15,541 bases of DNA from an uncultured Veillonella sp. (GCA_900757715.1 CAAEOZ010000157.1:1-15541), one strand, 5' to 3'; positions 1 through 7,667 are shown, numbered from the stretch's first letter. Notes: generated by a model not told the origin, from the sequence alone. Numbers and translations are program-made.

Positions 1-37
1 ATCTGAAGCAGCAAGAAAACGCAAATTCAGAGCATAA
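1..37 (+). CDS. rpsU: 30S ribosomal protein S21, C-terminal end (partial)
   Basis: Reading from base 2, the codons give SEAARKRKFRA and then TAA at 35-37. This very basic tail matches the end of Firmicutes S21 proteins, which typically finish in a SEAARKRK-type sequence. S21 is a small-subunit ribosomal protein involved in translation initiation. The gene begins before the window, so only 11 residues are visible. The following gene is yqeY, and rpsU-yqeY is a common neighbour pair in Firmicutes, which supports the call. A strong terminator hairpin starts 8 bases after the stop codon. Confidence 0.85.
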   Translation, partial: SEAARKRKFRA

Positions 38-45
38 GATGATTA

Positions 46-97
46 CCCTAATTCTGCCTTTTCATGGCTTCATGAAATCCAGAATTAGGGTTTCTTT
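46..97 (+). terminator. Intrinsic terminator between rpsU and yqeY
   Basis: An outer 11-bp perfect stem (46-56 with 80-90, CCCTAATTCTG / CAGAATTAGGG) encloses a small internal loop and an inner 7-bp stem (60-66 with 71-77, loop GCTT). A T-rich tract, TTTCTTT, follows at 91-97. This is the expected end of the rpsU transcript. It stops only 12 bases before the yqeY ribosome binding site, so yqeY probably depends on read-through, or on a promoter that I cannot see in the remaining bases. Confidence 0.85.
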
Positions 98-119
98 ATT
101 ATATAAACAGGGAGGAATT

Positions 120-563
120 ATGAGTTTAAAAGATCAATTAAAGGAAGATATGAAAGCAGCCATGAAAGCTCGTGAAGAAGGTAAAATAGCGTTATCTGTA
201 ATTCGTATGGTCAATAGTGCCATAAAAAATACAGAAATTAATGACAAAATTGAGTTAGATGATGCTGGCATTCTTGGTATTTTAGCTAAGGAAATGAAAA
301 CTCGTCAAGATTCTTTAACAGAATTTGAAAAAGCGGGCCGTGAGGATTTAATTAGTCATGTAAAAGAAGAAATGGCTGTATTACAAAAATACTTACCAGA
401 GCAATTGAAAGAAGATGAAATTCGTATAATTGTACAAGAAGCCATTACTGCATGTGGTGATAACGTAAATATGGGTAATGTTATGAAACATGTAATGCCA
501 AAAACAAAAGGGCGTGCAGATGGTAAGATTGTCAATAACATTGTTAAAGAATTACTTGGATAA
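120..563 (+). CDS. yqeY: GatB/YqeY domain-containing protein
   Basis: This 147-residue cytoplasmic protein matches the YqeY family throughout its length. The family resembles the C-terminal tRNA-binding domain of GatB, the amidotransferase subunit used to make Gln-tRNA and Asn-tRNA, but its own role is not firmly established. Recognisable parts are the start MSLKDQLKEDMKAAMKA, a central LPEQL segment, and the end with MPKTKGRADGK (about 127-137) followed by a terminal helix. The ATG at 120 is chosen over the upstream in-frame ATG at 39 because GGGAGG lies at 110-115 and the family begins here; the extra upstream residues would translate the terminator hairpin. It sits directly after rpsU. No clear terminator follows it before the glutamine synthetase promoter. 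Confidence 0.92.
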   Translation: MSLKDQLKEDMKAAMKAREEGKIALSVIRMVNSAIKNTEINDKIELDDAGILGILAKEMKTRQDSLTEFEKAGREDLISHVKEEMAVLQKYLPEQLKEDEIRIIVQEAITACGDNVNMGNVMKHVMPKTKGRADGKIVNNIVKELLG

Positions 564-672
564 TATAAATTGATATCAACGACTATTTTATATATACTAA
601 TTGATTACAGTTTATAGTAATAGATGTGTTAGCGGTAACTTTTAGAGAATAATGAAATTCTATAGAAAGTTA

Positions 673-700
673 TTGACATATATTTTCAACATATGATAAT
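673..700 (+). promoter_or_regulatory. Predicted sigma-A promoter of the glutamine synthetase gene
   Basis: A perfect TTGACA (-35) lies at 673-678 and GATAAT (-10) at 695-700, with a 16-base spacer. Transcription would start near 706-708, giving a leader of about 93 bases before the ATG at 800. The rest of 564-672 is AT-rich and holds only weak, short dyads; I see no gene in it. Confidence 0.7.
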
Positions 701-728
701 ATGAACTCAATAAAATAATTGGTCAACG

Positions 729-786
729 AAGACTCCACTTTAGATATATAGATTTATATATTTATTTGTTGGAGTCTTTTTCTTTT
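729..786 (+). terminator. Leader terminator or attenuator hairpin upstream of glutamine synthetase
   Basis: A 9-bp perfect stem (729-737 with 770-778, AAGACTCCA / TGGAGTCTT) is extended after an internal loop by an AT-rich 10-bp inner stem (741-750 with 755-764, one G-T pair, loop GATT). The T-rich tract TTTTTCTTTT ends at 786. This is the form of an intrinsic terminator, but it lies downstream of the predicted promoter and ends immediately before the AGGAGG at 787-792. It would therefore stop transcription before the glutamine synthetase unless overridden. No convincing alternative antiterminator pairing was found by eye. It could instead only terminate read-through from yqeY. Confidence 0.7.
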
Positions 787-799
787 AGGAGGAACAAAT

Positions 800-2704
800 A
801 TGTCGACAACTAACGAATTATTATATTACATTCCAGCAGGTCAATATGGGAAGGAAGGGGTTCTTGCATTATTAGAACAACATCCTGAAATCAAGTTCGT
901 ATCTCTTGTAGGTATTGACTTAGCAGGTAATGATACTGATGAAAAAATTCCTATGTCAGCATTCTTCGATGACTACGAATCTTTCTTTGAAGGTCGTGCT
1001 GTTCAAACAGATGGTTCCTCTGTAGTGCTTACAAATATTGCTACATTAAATAATGCTCGTGTAGATATGTGGGGCGATCCAAGTGTAAACTGGTTTGTTG
1101 ATTACAACTACGAAAATATTGATCCTGTTACAGGATTACCAACTGGTACACTTCGTATTCCTGCATTTTTGATGCATAATTACCGCTATGTAGATTCTCG
1201 TTCTATTTTAAAACGCAGCTGCGACTATGTTCGTGCTGAATTATTAGCTTTGATTAAAGAACATGGCTTATCTGGTATGCCGCATGTGAAAGCTGATGAA
1301 GTTGTAGATATCATTTTCACATCTGCAACAGAACTAGAATTCTGGGTAAAAACTCCATCTAGAACAGTTACCAAAAAAGAATTATCCGTATCTCAAAAAT
1401 TACAGGAACAATACTGGCAACGTACTCATGGTACAGTTCGTACTGCATTAGAACAAGCTGTTGAACGTCTTGATAGATATGGTATGGTTGCTGAAATGGG
1501 GCATAAAGAAGTAGGTGGCGTTAAAGCTAAACTTGATGAAGATGGTCATGAAGCAGTTGTATTAGAACAATTAGAAATCGACTGGAAATTCTCAAATAAT
1601 CCATTACAAACAGCAGATAATGAATTACAAGCTCGTATCATTGTTCGTGAAGTATTCCGTGAAAATGGTCTTGATGTAACATTTAATGCAAAACCAATAA
1701 TTGGTGTAGCTGGTTCTGGTGAACATACTCATTTTGGTGTTATGGCTAAATTAAAATCGGGTAAAGTTGTTAACTTATTTAGCCCAGAAGATATGCGTAA
1801 GGAATCTGCCAGCTCTTTAGGTATTGGTGCGATTATGGGGCTTCTAAAACACTATGAAGCCATTAATCCATTTATCAGCTCTACAACAGATTCTTTAAAC
1901 CGTTTAAAACCTGGGTTTGAAGCTCCAGTATGTATTGTTACATCTTTAGGTACTGATCCATCTGAACCTAGCCGTAACCGTACAATTCTTTGCGGTTTGA
2001 TTCGCGATATCGATAACCCTATGGCGACACGTTATGAATTACGTTCTCCAAATCCTTATACTAATACATATACTGCTTTAGCATTAATCTTTATATCTGC
2101 ATTTGATGGTATGAAATATGCTATTACATCTGGTAAAACACAAGCTCAATTGGAAGCAGAACTTTCCAAAGAAGTAGGTGAAACATCTGATTATCTTGCT
2201 ACAAATCGTGCATACCGTACTGAAAAAGATGTGTTTGATGATTTCACACAAGAAGAACGTAATCAAATGTTTGGTGTTGCTCCAGCTACTGTATGGGAAA
2301 ATATAAAGGGTTACCAAAATAATCCTGAATTAGTAGAAACATTGGCTCAAGGCAATGCATTTGCTAAAGATTTAATGGACTCCTTTATTGCCTCCATTCT
2401 TAAACGTTGGAAATTAGTATTAGCTAACCGTTTAATCCCAAACAATTTGGATACAGTTCGTAGCATGGTTGCAATTCATACTGACAGCCGAAATAGTGTA
2501 GATGATAAACGCTTTGCAGAAGTTAATGACTTACGTTTCTACCTTGCTAAAGATAGTGATGATCGTAAATCCTTATTCACTCGTTTAATCGATGCACTTA
2601 ATGATGGTGAATATGATTTAGCATCCCAATTACAAATCGAAATGAATGATAAAATGGAAGAATTAGAAACTAAGTACGCTAATTACGCTAAAAATATTTT
2701 CTAA
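800..2704 (+). CDS. glnA: Glutamine synthetase, long (634-residue) form
   Basis: Makes glutamine from glutamate, ammonia and ATP in the cytoplasm, the main entry of ammonia into biosynthesis. The catalytic core is clear. The metal-binding ELEF segment has E178 and E180. Further acidic ligands are E232 (in AEMGHKEV) and E259 (in QLEIDWKF). The nucleotide and substrate loop is GSGEHTH at 305-311. The LNRLKPGFEAPV region starts near 366, and the active-site arginine motifs are RNR at 392-394 and RYELR at 411-415. At 634 residues it is longer than classical type I enzymes (about 440-470) and shorter than type III enzymes (about 700 or more). There is an insertion near 240-255 and a helical C-terminal extension of about 190 residues. 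I see no NLYDLP adenylylation site. Start: AGGAGG at 787-792, 7 bases before the ATG. The gene appears monocistronic, flanked by a leader hairpin and a strong terminator. The symbol is used in the general sense; subclass assignment is uncertain. Confidence 0.93.
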   Translation: MSTTNELLYYIPAGQYGKEGVLALLEQHPEIKFVSLVGIDLAGNDTDEKIPMSAFFDDYESFFEGRAVQTDGSSVVLTNIATLNNARVDMWGDPSVNWFVDYNYENIDPVTGLPTGTLRIPAFLMHNYRYVDSRSILKRSCDYVRAELLALIKEHGLSGMPHVKADEVVDIIFTSATELEFWVKTPSRTVTKKELSVSQKLQEQYWQRTHGTVRTALEQAVERLDRYGMVAEMGHKEVGGVKAKLDEDGHEAVVLEQLEIDWKFSNNPLQTADNELQARIIVREVFRENGLDVTFNAKPIIGVAGSGEHTHFGVMAKLKSGKVVNLFSPEDMRKESASSLGIGAIMGLLKHYEAINPFISSTTDSLNRLKPGFEAPVCIVTSLGTDPSEPSRNRTILCGLIRDIDNPMATRYELRSPNPYTNTYTALALIFISAFDGMKYAITSGKTQAQLEAELSKEVGETSDYLATNRAYRTEKDVFDDFTQEERNQMFGVAPATVWENIKGYQNNPELVETLAQGNAFAKDLMDSFIASILKRWKLVLANRLIPNNLDTVRSMVAIHTDSRNSVDDKRFAEVNDLRFYLAKDSDDRKSLFTRLIDALNDGEYDLASQLQIEMNDKMEELETKYANYAKNIF

Positions 2705-2717
2705 GATGCTAGTCGAT

Positions 2718-2743
2718 AGTGTTAAAACATAAAAGTGTTAAAA
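2718..2743. repeat. Short direct repeat after glutamine synthetase
   Basis: AGTGTTAAAA occurs at 2718-2727 and again at 2734-2743, a 16-base period, just before the terminator stem. It is short and AT-rich and may be chance duplication. Confidence 0.4.
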
Positions 2744-2780
2744 TAAAAGAGACTCTACTGATGTGTAGAGTCTCTTTTAT
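2743..2780. terminator. Bidirectional terminator between glutamine synthetase and psiE
   Basis: A perfect 16-bp stem (2743-2758 with 2765-2780) has the loop TGATGT. It has A-rich ends on the left and T-rich ends on the right, so it gives a U-tract on either strand. It lies between two converging genes and would end both transcripts. Confidence 0.9.
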
Positions 2781-2784
2781 GCTA

Positions 2785-3180
2785 TTACGATTTGTTATTA
2801 AGAAATTTTTCTACCAGTACTAGGCAACAAACTAGAACTAGAATAGAAATAGACCATAATAACATGTCCAAAGCTGATTCATGATCGATAATTAGTAAAC
2901 GAACAATGGCGGTAATGCCAATATATAAGAAGAAATCGAGAGGAAAATGGAAGTTATTTTTAAAGTACTTAATTATGAGTGCAATAAATTCAAAGTAGAG
3001 AAAGAAGGTAATTATCTCTTCAATCAATAATGAATAAGTACTATAGCCTTGAATATTGGCCCATGCAATAAAACCAAAGTTTACTAAACTATTGATTAAA
3101 GCAATGCATAAACCAATGCCAACACCAATAAGTGCAATATTTTTAATGGTTAAAATAAGCTGAGAAATACGAATCCACAT
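2785..3180 (-). CDS. psiE: PsiE family phosphate-starvation-inducible membrane protein
   Basis: A 131-residue integral membrane protein with about four hydrophobic segments (roughly 14-38, 50-71, 82-98 and 104-124). The middle holds the characteristic PsiE core: EEIITFFLYFEFIALI, then KYFKNNFHFPL, IGITAIVRL and IDHESALD. In enterobacteria psiE is induced by phosphate starvation; its molecular function is unknown. The ATG at 3180 is supported by a TGGAG at 3186-3190. It lies downstream of tpx on the same strand, separated by a terminator, and I see no strong promoter of its own (a weak TTTTTA/TATTAT pair is possible). Expression may come partly from read-through of tpx. No Pho box is evident. 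Confidence 0.88.
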   Translation of the reverse strand: MWIRISQLILTIKNIALIGVGIGLCIALINSLVNFGFIAWANIQGYSTYSLLIEEIITFFLYFEFIALIIKYFKNNFHFPLDFFLYIGITAIVRLLIIDHESALDMLLWSISILVLVCCLVLVEKFLNNKS

Positions 3181-3220
3181 ACATACTCCAAATAAAATAA
3201 TAATTTACTATAGGACATAT

Positions 3221-3249
3221 AAAAAGACCGTACAACGTACGGTCTTTTT
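3221..3249 (-). terminator. Intrinsic terminator of tpx
   Basis: A 13-bp perfect stem (3221-3233 with 3237-3249, core GACCGTAC / GTACGGTC) with a three-base loop and a T-run on the minus strand. It lies 35 bases after the tpx stop codon and 41 bases before the psiE start, so it separates the two genes. Confidence 0.88.
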
Positions 3250-3283
3250 GCCTCTATATTAAGCTATTAGCAAAATCTTAAAA

Positions 3284-3799
3284 TTAGATATCAGCCTTAA
3301 TAGCTTCTAATGCAGCATCGAAGTTAACTGCTTGAGTTACTTCTGGTACATATTCAACATAAGTTACTTTGTTATCTTTGTTGATTACTACAACGCCACG
3401 AGTTAAAAGACGAAGCTCTTCAATCAAGAAACCGTAGTTTTCACCGAAGGAAGCATCTTTGTGGTCAGACAAAGTAATAACTTTATCTACGCCCGCAGCA
3501 CCACACCAACGTTTTTGAGCGAATGGTAAGTCCATAGAAATTGTCAATACGACTACATCTTCGGAAAGAGCTGTTGCATCTTGGTTGAACCAACGAGTTT
3601 GAGCATCACAAACACCTGTATCAAGGGAAGGAACAACGGAGATAACTTTTACTTTACCTTCGAAGTCTTTTAAAGTTTTAGCTTGCAAGTCATTACTCAA
3701 TACAGTGAAGTCTGGAGCTTGTTGACCTACTTTAATTTCTGGGCCAACTAATGTGATAGGGCCACCTGCAAATGTTACTACGCCAGTACGTTTTTCCAT
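3284..3799 (-). CDS. tpx: Thiol peroxidase (atypical 2-Cys peroxiredoxin)
   Basis: Reduces hydrogen peroxide and organic hydroperoxides using electrons from thioredoxin; cytoplasmic. The 171-residue length is normal for Tpx. The active-site motif PSLDTGVC at 57-64 gives the peroxidatic Cys64 with Thr61, and the resolving cysteine is Cys99 in QKRWCGAAG. The N-terminal half has the GQQAPDFTV segment of the thioredoxin fold. The start at 3799 has a perfect AGGAGG (3808-3813) eight bases away. A good promoter lies upstream and a hairpin terminator downstream, so it can be transcribed alone, with read-through into psiE possible. In an anaerobe it would protect against oxygen exposure. Confidence 0.97.
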   Translation of the reverse strand: MEKRTGVVTFAGGPITLVGPEIKVGQQAPDFTVLSNDLQAKTLKDFEGKVKVISVVPSLDTGVCDAQTRWFNQDATALSEDVVVLTISMDLPFAQKRWCGAAGVDKVITLSDHKDASFGENYGFLIEELRLLTRGVVVINKDNKVTYVEYVPEVTQAVNFDAALEAIKADI

Positions 3800-3860
3800 G
3801 TTTTATTCCTCCTAAGAGTTTTAATTCTAATTATGTAAGATAAAATTTCTTTATATGCAT

Positions 3861-3889
3861 AGTATAACATTTACATTACTATAAGTAAA
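3861..3889 (-). promoter_or_regulatory. Predicted tpx promoter
   Basis: On the minus strand, TTTACT (-35, plus-strand 3884-3889) and TATACT (-10, plus-strand 3861-3866) are separated by 17 bases, and TG one base upstream of the -10 makes it an extended -10. The start site would fall near 3854, leaving a leader of about 55 bases. Confidence 0.65.
3876..3888. promoter_or_regulatory. Possible operator dyad overlapping the tpx -35
   Basis: TTACT-ATA-AGTAA is a 5-bp inverted repeat with a 3-base spacer that overlaps the tpx -35. Such placement fits a repressor site, but the dyad is short, in AT-rich sequence, and does not match the PerR or Fur box well. Confidence 0.25.
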
Positions 3890-4206
3890 CTAAAAAATTC
3901 GATATAGTATTAATTTAGAAAAAACTTTAAGATTGATTACCATTAAAATTTAAAGAGGTCATTTAACTTATATTGTTGAAATACAACTGCTGCTGTGATA
4001 AAAATATTTAAACTAACTGTTATACATATAGGTGTATTAATGTATCATAAAAAATGTGTATACTATAAAGAGTAAAGTTAACATAATAAAATTTGTTGAT
4101 TTAGCTTTTACAGTATTGATTTAAATTCAATTACAATATAATAATACTAATGATTATATAGGCAATAATTTTAATTAGACTTAATAGAATATATTAGAGA
4201 GGACCT
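3890..4206. other. AT-rich divergent intergenic region upstream of the ABC exporter operon
   Basis: Very AT-rich, with stop codons in all frames and no convincing small gene. A promoter for the rightward operon must lie here or overlap tpx. Candidates are TATAAT at 4137-4142, with only poor -35 matches (TATTGA at 4114-4119 with a 17-base spacer), and TATACT at 4059-4064. A short dyad, GTTG-N5-CAAC, occurs near 3974-3987. No riboswitch-like structure or tRNA was recognised. Confidence 0.45.
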
Positions 4207-5934
4207 ATGAAACCAATAGATTTATTTATGCAGTTTTTCCGGCGTGAAGGCTGGATCTATGCCATTGGCTTAACTATGTTGATGGCAATTGATGTGGCTT
4301 TTTTATTTGTTCCTCAATTCATTGGCAATGCTATAGATACATTGAGCAATAATAAGGAAGGTTTAGTTACTTATATTTATTATTTTATTTTATTATTTAT
4401 TATTATCACTATTTTGAAAGTTATTTCACGTAGAACCCTATTAGGATCTATTCGTCGCATGGAGTATCTTTTTCGTGAGATTTTGTGTAGTAAAGCATTA
4501 CAAGTAAAAACAACGTACTATGAGGCTAATGGACCTGGTAAGGTTATGGCGCTCATGACTAACGATGTAACATCGTTACGTGTTGCCCTTGGTCTAGGTA
4601 TAATGATTGTAGTGGATATTATTTTCTACTCCATTGTGGGCTCCATAATATTAATTCAAAAGATTAATACTGTATTAGCTTTTAAAATTATGACACCTGT
4701 ATTCTTAATTATTGTGGCTATATTTGTACTAGGCAGAAAGCTACGTACTAAACAACGTAGTGCACAAGCTACTTATAGCGATTTAACAGAGTTTGGACAA
4801 GAGTTATTTCAAGGAATGGATGTTATTCGAGCATTTAATCGTGAAAGCATTATATCTAATTCTTTTGAAAAAATAAATAAACTTAATTATAAGAAGAATA
4901 TGGATGTTGCACTACTAGATGCAATATTAACACCGTTAACAAGAATTGCACCCTTTATTTGTATCAGCATTAGTATTTTTATTTGTGGACATTTAGCTGT
5001 AGAAGGTAAAATGACTATAGGCGAATTTGTTACAATCAACTCTTTTATAATGTTAATTGTAGGGCCTTTAATAGGCTTGGGGGGCCTTATTTCTATTGTA
5101 CAAAAAGGTCTTGCTTCTTTAGATCGTATCATGGATTTCTTGCATTTGCCTACTGAAACAATAGATGATACCGATGAGATATTGCCACTTGAAGATATTC
5201 ACATCCGATACTTAGATTTTAATTATGAAAACTCTAAAGGTCATGCATTATCTCAAGTGACAACGACAATACCGAAAGGTTCTTTTATTGGTTTAGTTGG
5301 CAAACCTGGTTCTGGTAAAAGTACATTGTTTAAATTGCTTATTGGATTACAAGAATGTCCGGAACAGTCTATTTATTTTGGTAATCAAGATTTAGCTGCT
5401 GTTTCTTTGTCAAAACTTAGAAACTCAATTGCTTATGTGCCAACACAATCTTACCTTTTAAGTACGACCATTGCAGATAATATTAAATTTGGTAAAAATT
5501 TATCTATGCATGAAACTGTAGAGATTGCGGCACAAAAGGCAGACTTATATAGAGATTTAGGCGATTTGTTAAATGATGATTTACATGAGCTTGCTGAAGA
5601 AGGTCATGATTTATCAGGTGGACAAAAGCAGCGAATCAATATGGCTCGCGGCTTTTATAAAAATGCACCATATTTATTGCTAGATGATTGTTTTTCTGCT
5701 TTAGATGCAGTAACAGTTACAACTATTTTAAATACATTACATAATGTAAAAGAACAAACAATTTTATGTATTTCACAGCGATTAGAGGTTGTAGAGAAAG
5801 CCGATAAAATTCTAGTATTCGATGAGGGGCGTATCGTAGAAGAAGGTACTCATAAAGAATTATTAGCTAACAATGGTTTATACCACACCTTATATGAAGC
5901 GCAGAAAGGAGAGGCCCATCATGAAGAAGCGTAA
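4207..5934 (+). CDS. ABC exporter half-transporter with degenerate ATPase residues (heterodimer subunit 1)
   Basis: A 575-residue fusion of a six-helix exporter membrane domain (about 1-310) and an ATP-binding domain (about 330-570), acting at the inner membrane. Visible motifs are Walker A GKPGSGKST at 365-373, Q-loop Gln414, an intact signature LSGGQ at 469-473, and Walker B followed by D493-D494. The residue after the Walker B aspartate is Asp494, not the catalytic Glu, and the switch position is Gln524 (SQRL), not His. This subunit therefore carries the degenerate half-site of a heterodimeric exporter, as in TM287/288, LmrCD and BmrCD. It overlaps the next subunit by 14 bases, as expected for partners. 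Substrate is not readable; such pairs export drugs, lipids or peptides. The ATG at 4207 follows GAGAGGA. Confidence 0.93.
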   Translation: MKPIDLFMQFFRREGWIYAIGLTMLMAIDVAFLFVPQFIGNAIDTLSNNKEGLVTYIYYFILLFIIITILKVISRRTLLGSIRRMEYLFREILCSKALQVKTTYYEANGPGKVMALMTNDVTSLRVALGLGIMIVVDIIFYSIVGSIILIQKINTVLAFKIMTPVFLIIVAIFVLGRKLRTKQRSAQATYSDLTEFGQELFQGMDVIRAFNRESIISNSFEKINKLNYKKNMDVALLDAILTPLTRIAPFICISISIFICGHLAVEGKMTIGEFVTINSFIMLIVGPLIGLGGLISIVQKGLASLDRIMDFLHLPTETIDDTDEILPLEDIHIRYLDFNYENSKGHALSQVTTTIPKGSFIGLVGKPGSGKSTLFKLLIGLQECPEQSIYFGNQDLAAVSLSKLRNSIAYVPTQSYLLSTTIADNIKFGKNLSMHETVEIAAQKADLYRDLGDLLNDDLHELAEEGHDLSGGQKQRINMARGFYKNAPYLLLDDCFSALDAVTVTTILNTLHNVKEQTILCISQRLEVVEKADKILVFDEGRIVEEGTHKELLANNGLYHTLYEAQKGEAHHEEA

Positions 5935-7666
5935 TCTAAGAAATGACTGGGCTCTATTTTCCTATATAACTGCCTACATCAAGCCTTATTTAGGTATTCT
6001 ATTATTAGCAACGGTTGCGCTAGCAGGAAATTTAGTACTATTACTTTTACGACCGTATATAACAAAGCAAGTCATCGATCTTGGCTTTGCCACTAATGAT
6101 ATCGCTGTAATTGAATACTATGCTCTAATGTATGGGCTTACTATAATTGGTAGTGTTTTATTTATTTTTGTAGAGAATTACTTTTTAAAAAGTTTTGGTC
6201 AAAAAATAATTTATAATATTCGTAGTATTGTCTTTAAAAAGATTCTTAATAAACCACATGATGAATTCTATAAGTTGCCAATCGGTAATTGGGTAACTCG
6301 CATCACTAATGATGTAGAGTCATTACGTACATTATATACAGATGTAATTTTGAATTTAGCTAGTAGCGGTTTGATGATTATTGGTATATTAGGATTTATG
6401 TATGCTATTAATGTACCCCTAGCTATTATCATGACAATTTTATTACCTATAATGGGTGGAATTATTTGGGTGTTTCAAAAGTTTTCCCGTAAAGCATTTC
6501 GTCAGGTAAGACGCTCTGTAGCTGCATCTAATGCGAGTATCAAGGAACTGTTAAATTATATTGTAATCGTAAAATCCTATGGTGGCGAAAAAGCCATTGA
6601 GGAACGTTATAATACTGTTAATAAAGGTTTCTTAGAAGCAGGTCTTTTTGAAGTTACTACATTTTCTATTTTTAGACCACTCGTAGATGGTCTATTCTTT
6701 GTTGCGTTAATTGTTATTTTTACAACTACAAATTTAATAGATTCTGTAGCTGACGCTGGTACTGTATTTGCTTTTATCCAATATATGGACCGATTCTTCC
6801 AACCATTAAAGGAAATTGCGGATAAATATAACTCACTACAAAGTGCATTAGCTGGAGCTGAAAGATTAGTTCCTTTATTAGAGGAAGAAGATCGTCACAT
6901 GGCTGATGAAATTCCTGATGAATTTAAACATATAGAGTCCATTAGATTTGATCATGTGTGGTTTTCCTATGAAAATAACGACATTTATGCGCTTGAAGAC
7001 TTTACATTAAATATTAAAGCCGGAGAATTCATAGGTATTGTAGGTCCTTCTGGTAGTGGTAAATCAACACTTTTAGCATTGTTGATGGGAATCTACAAAC
7101 CAACAAGAGGGGCCATCTATATTAACGATATAAATATTGCTAAATATGACAGTTCTGTACTTCGTCATTTAATGGGATATGTTTTTCAGCAAGCTTATCT
7201 ATTTAAGGGTTCCATTAGAGATAACTTAACACTTCTTGATACATCAATTTCTAATGAGGAAATGATCAATGCAGCAAAACAAGTTAATTTGGATTCTATG
7301 ATTGAACAACTTCCGGAAGGGTATGATACACCGGTTGGTTATTTAGGCTCCTTATTATCTGATGGGCAAAAACAATTATTGGCTTTCGGCCGTACCTTAA
7401 TTAAAAAAACACCTATTCTATTGCTAGATGAAGCAACGGCTAATATCGATAGTCATACGGAGAAGCAAATTCAAGCAAGTATTGAAAAAATTCGAGGTAG
7501 TAAAACAATCGTAAGTATTGCTCATCGTCTTTCAACAGTAGAAGATGCCAATAAAATAGTGTATATGGAATATGGTAAAATAATAGAAAAAGGATCTTTT
7601 AATGAACTTATCAATTTTAAAGGAGCCTTTTATAATCTATGGAATAATCAACACAGTGGGAGTTAG
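5921..7666 (+). CDS. ABC exporter half-transporter with catalytic ATPase residues (heterodimer subunit 2)
   Basis: A 581-residue exporter subunit with an N-terminal membrane domain (about 1-320) and a C-terminal ATPase domain (about 340-575). Motifs are Walker A GPSGSGKST at 375-383, Q-loop VFQQ at 421-424, Walker B with catalytic Glu504 (LLLDEATANID) and switch His535 (AHRLST). The signature is altered to LSDGQ at 479-483. It is the complement of its upstream neighbour: it supplies Walker B Glu and His to the active site, while its weak signature faces the degenerate site. The start at 5921 is preferred over the in-frame ATG at 5873 because AAGGAGAGG lies at 5906-5914 and the protein then begins MKKRNLRNDW. 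The last 14 bases of the upstream gene overlap this one, giving translational coupling. Confidence 0.94.
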   Translation: MKKRNLRNDWALFSYITAYIKPYLGILLLATVALAGNLVLLLLRPYITKQVIDLGFATNDIAVIEYYALMYGLTIIGSVLFIFVENYFLKSFGQKIIYNIRSIVFKKILNKPHDEFYKLPIGNWVTRITNDVESLRTLYTDVILNLASSGLMIIGILGFMYAINVPLAIIMTILLPIMGGIIWVFQKFSRKAFRQVRRSVAASNASIKELLNYIVIVKSYGGEKAIEERYNTVNKGFLEAGLFEVTTFSIFRPLVDGLFFVALIVIFTTTNLIDSVADAGTVFAFIQYMDRFFQPLKEIADKYNSLQSALAGAERLVPLLEEEDRHMADEIPDEFKHIESIRFDHVWFSYENNDIYALEDFTLNIKAGEFIGIVGPSGSGKSTLLALLMGIYKPTRGAIYINDINIAKYDSSVLRHLMGYVFQQAYLFKGSIRDNLTLLDTSISNEEMINAAKQVNLDSMIEQLPEGYDTPVGYLGSLLSDGQKQLLAFGRTLIKKTPILLLDEATANIDSHTEKQIQASIEKIRGSKTIVSIAHRLSTVEDANKIVYMEYGKIIEKGSFNELINFKGAFYNLWNNQHSGS

Positions 7667-7667
7667 T

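Noticed and set aside
39..119. N-terminal extension of yqeY from an upstream ATG at 39
   Set aside because: The added residues translate the rpsU terminator hairpin, and the ATG at 120 has a good ribosome binding site and matches the family start.
701..786. ANTAR-responsive tandem hairpins before the glutamine synthetase
   Set aside because: Only one hairpin is evident, its loop is GATT and not a hexaloop with A1 and G4, and no first hairpin could be drawn upstream.
2084..2317. Open frame on the minus strand inside the glutamine synthetase gene
   Set aside because: Antisense to a conserved enzyme, with no recognisable protein features or suitable start site. The same applies to minus-strand frames at 356-541, 4887-5132, 10099-10395 and 11174-11449.
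2743..2780. Long perfect inverted repeats as insertion-sequence ends or phage attachment sites
   Set aside because: Each has a short loop and A/T-run flanks and lies just after a stop codon, as terminators do; there is no transposase or integrase, and no target duplication.
5873..5920. Earlier start for the second ABC subunit
   Set aside because: The extra 16 residues lie within the first subunit's coding region, and a clear ribosome binding site precedes the ATG at 5921.
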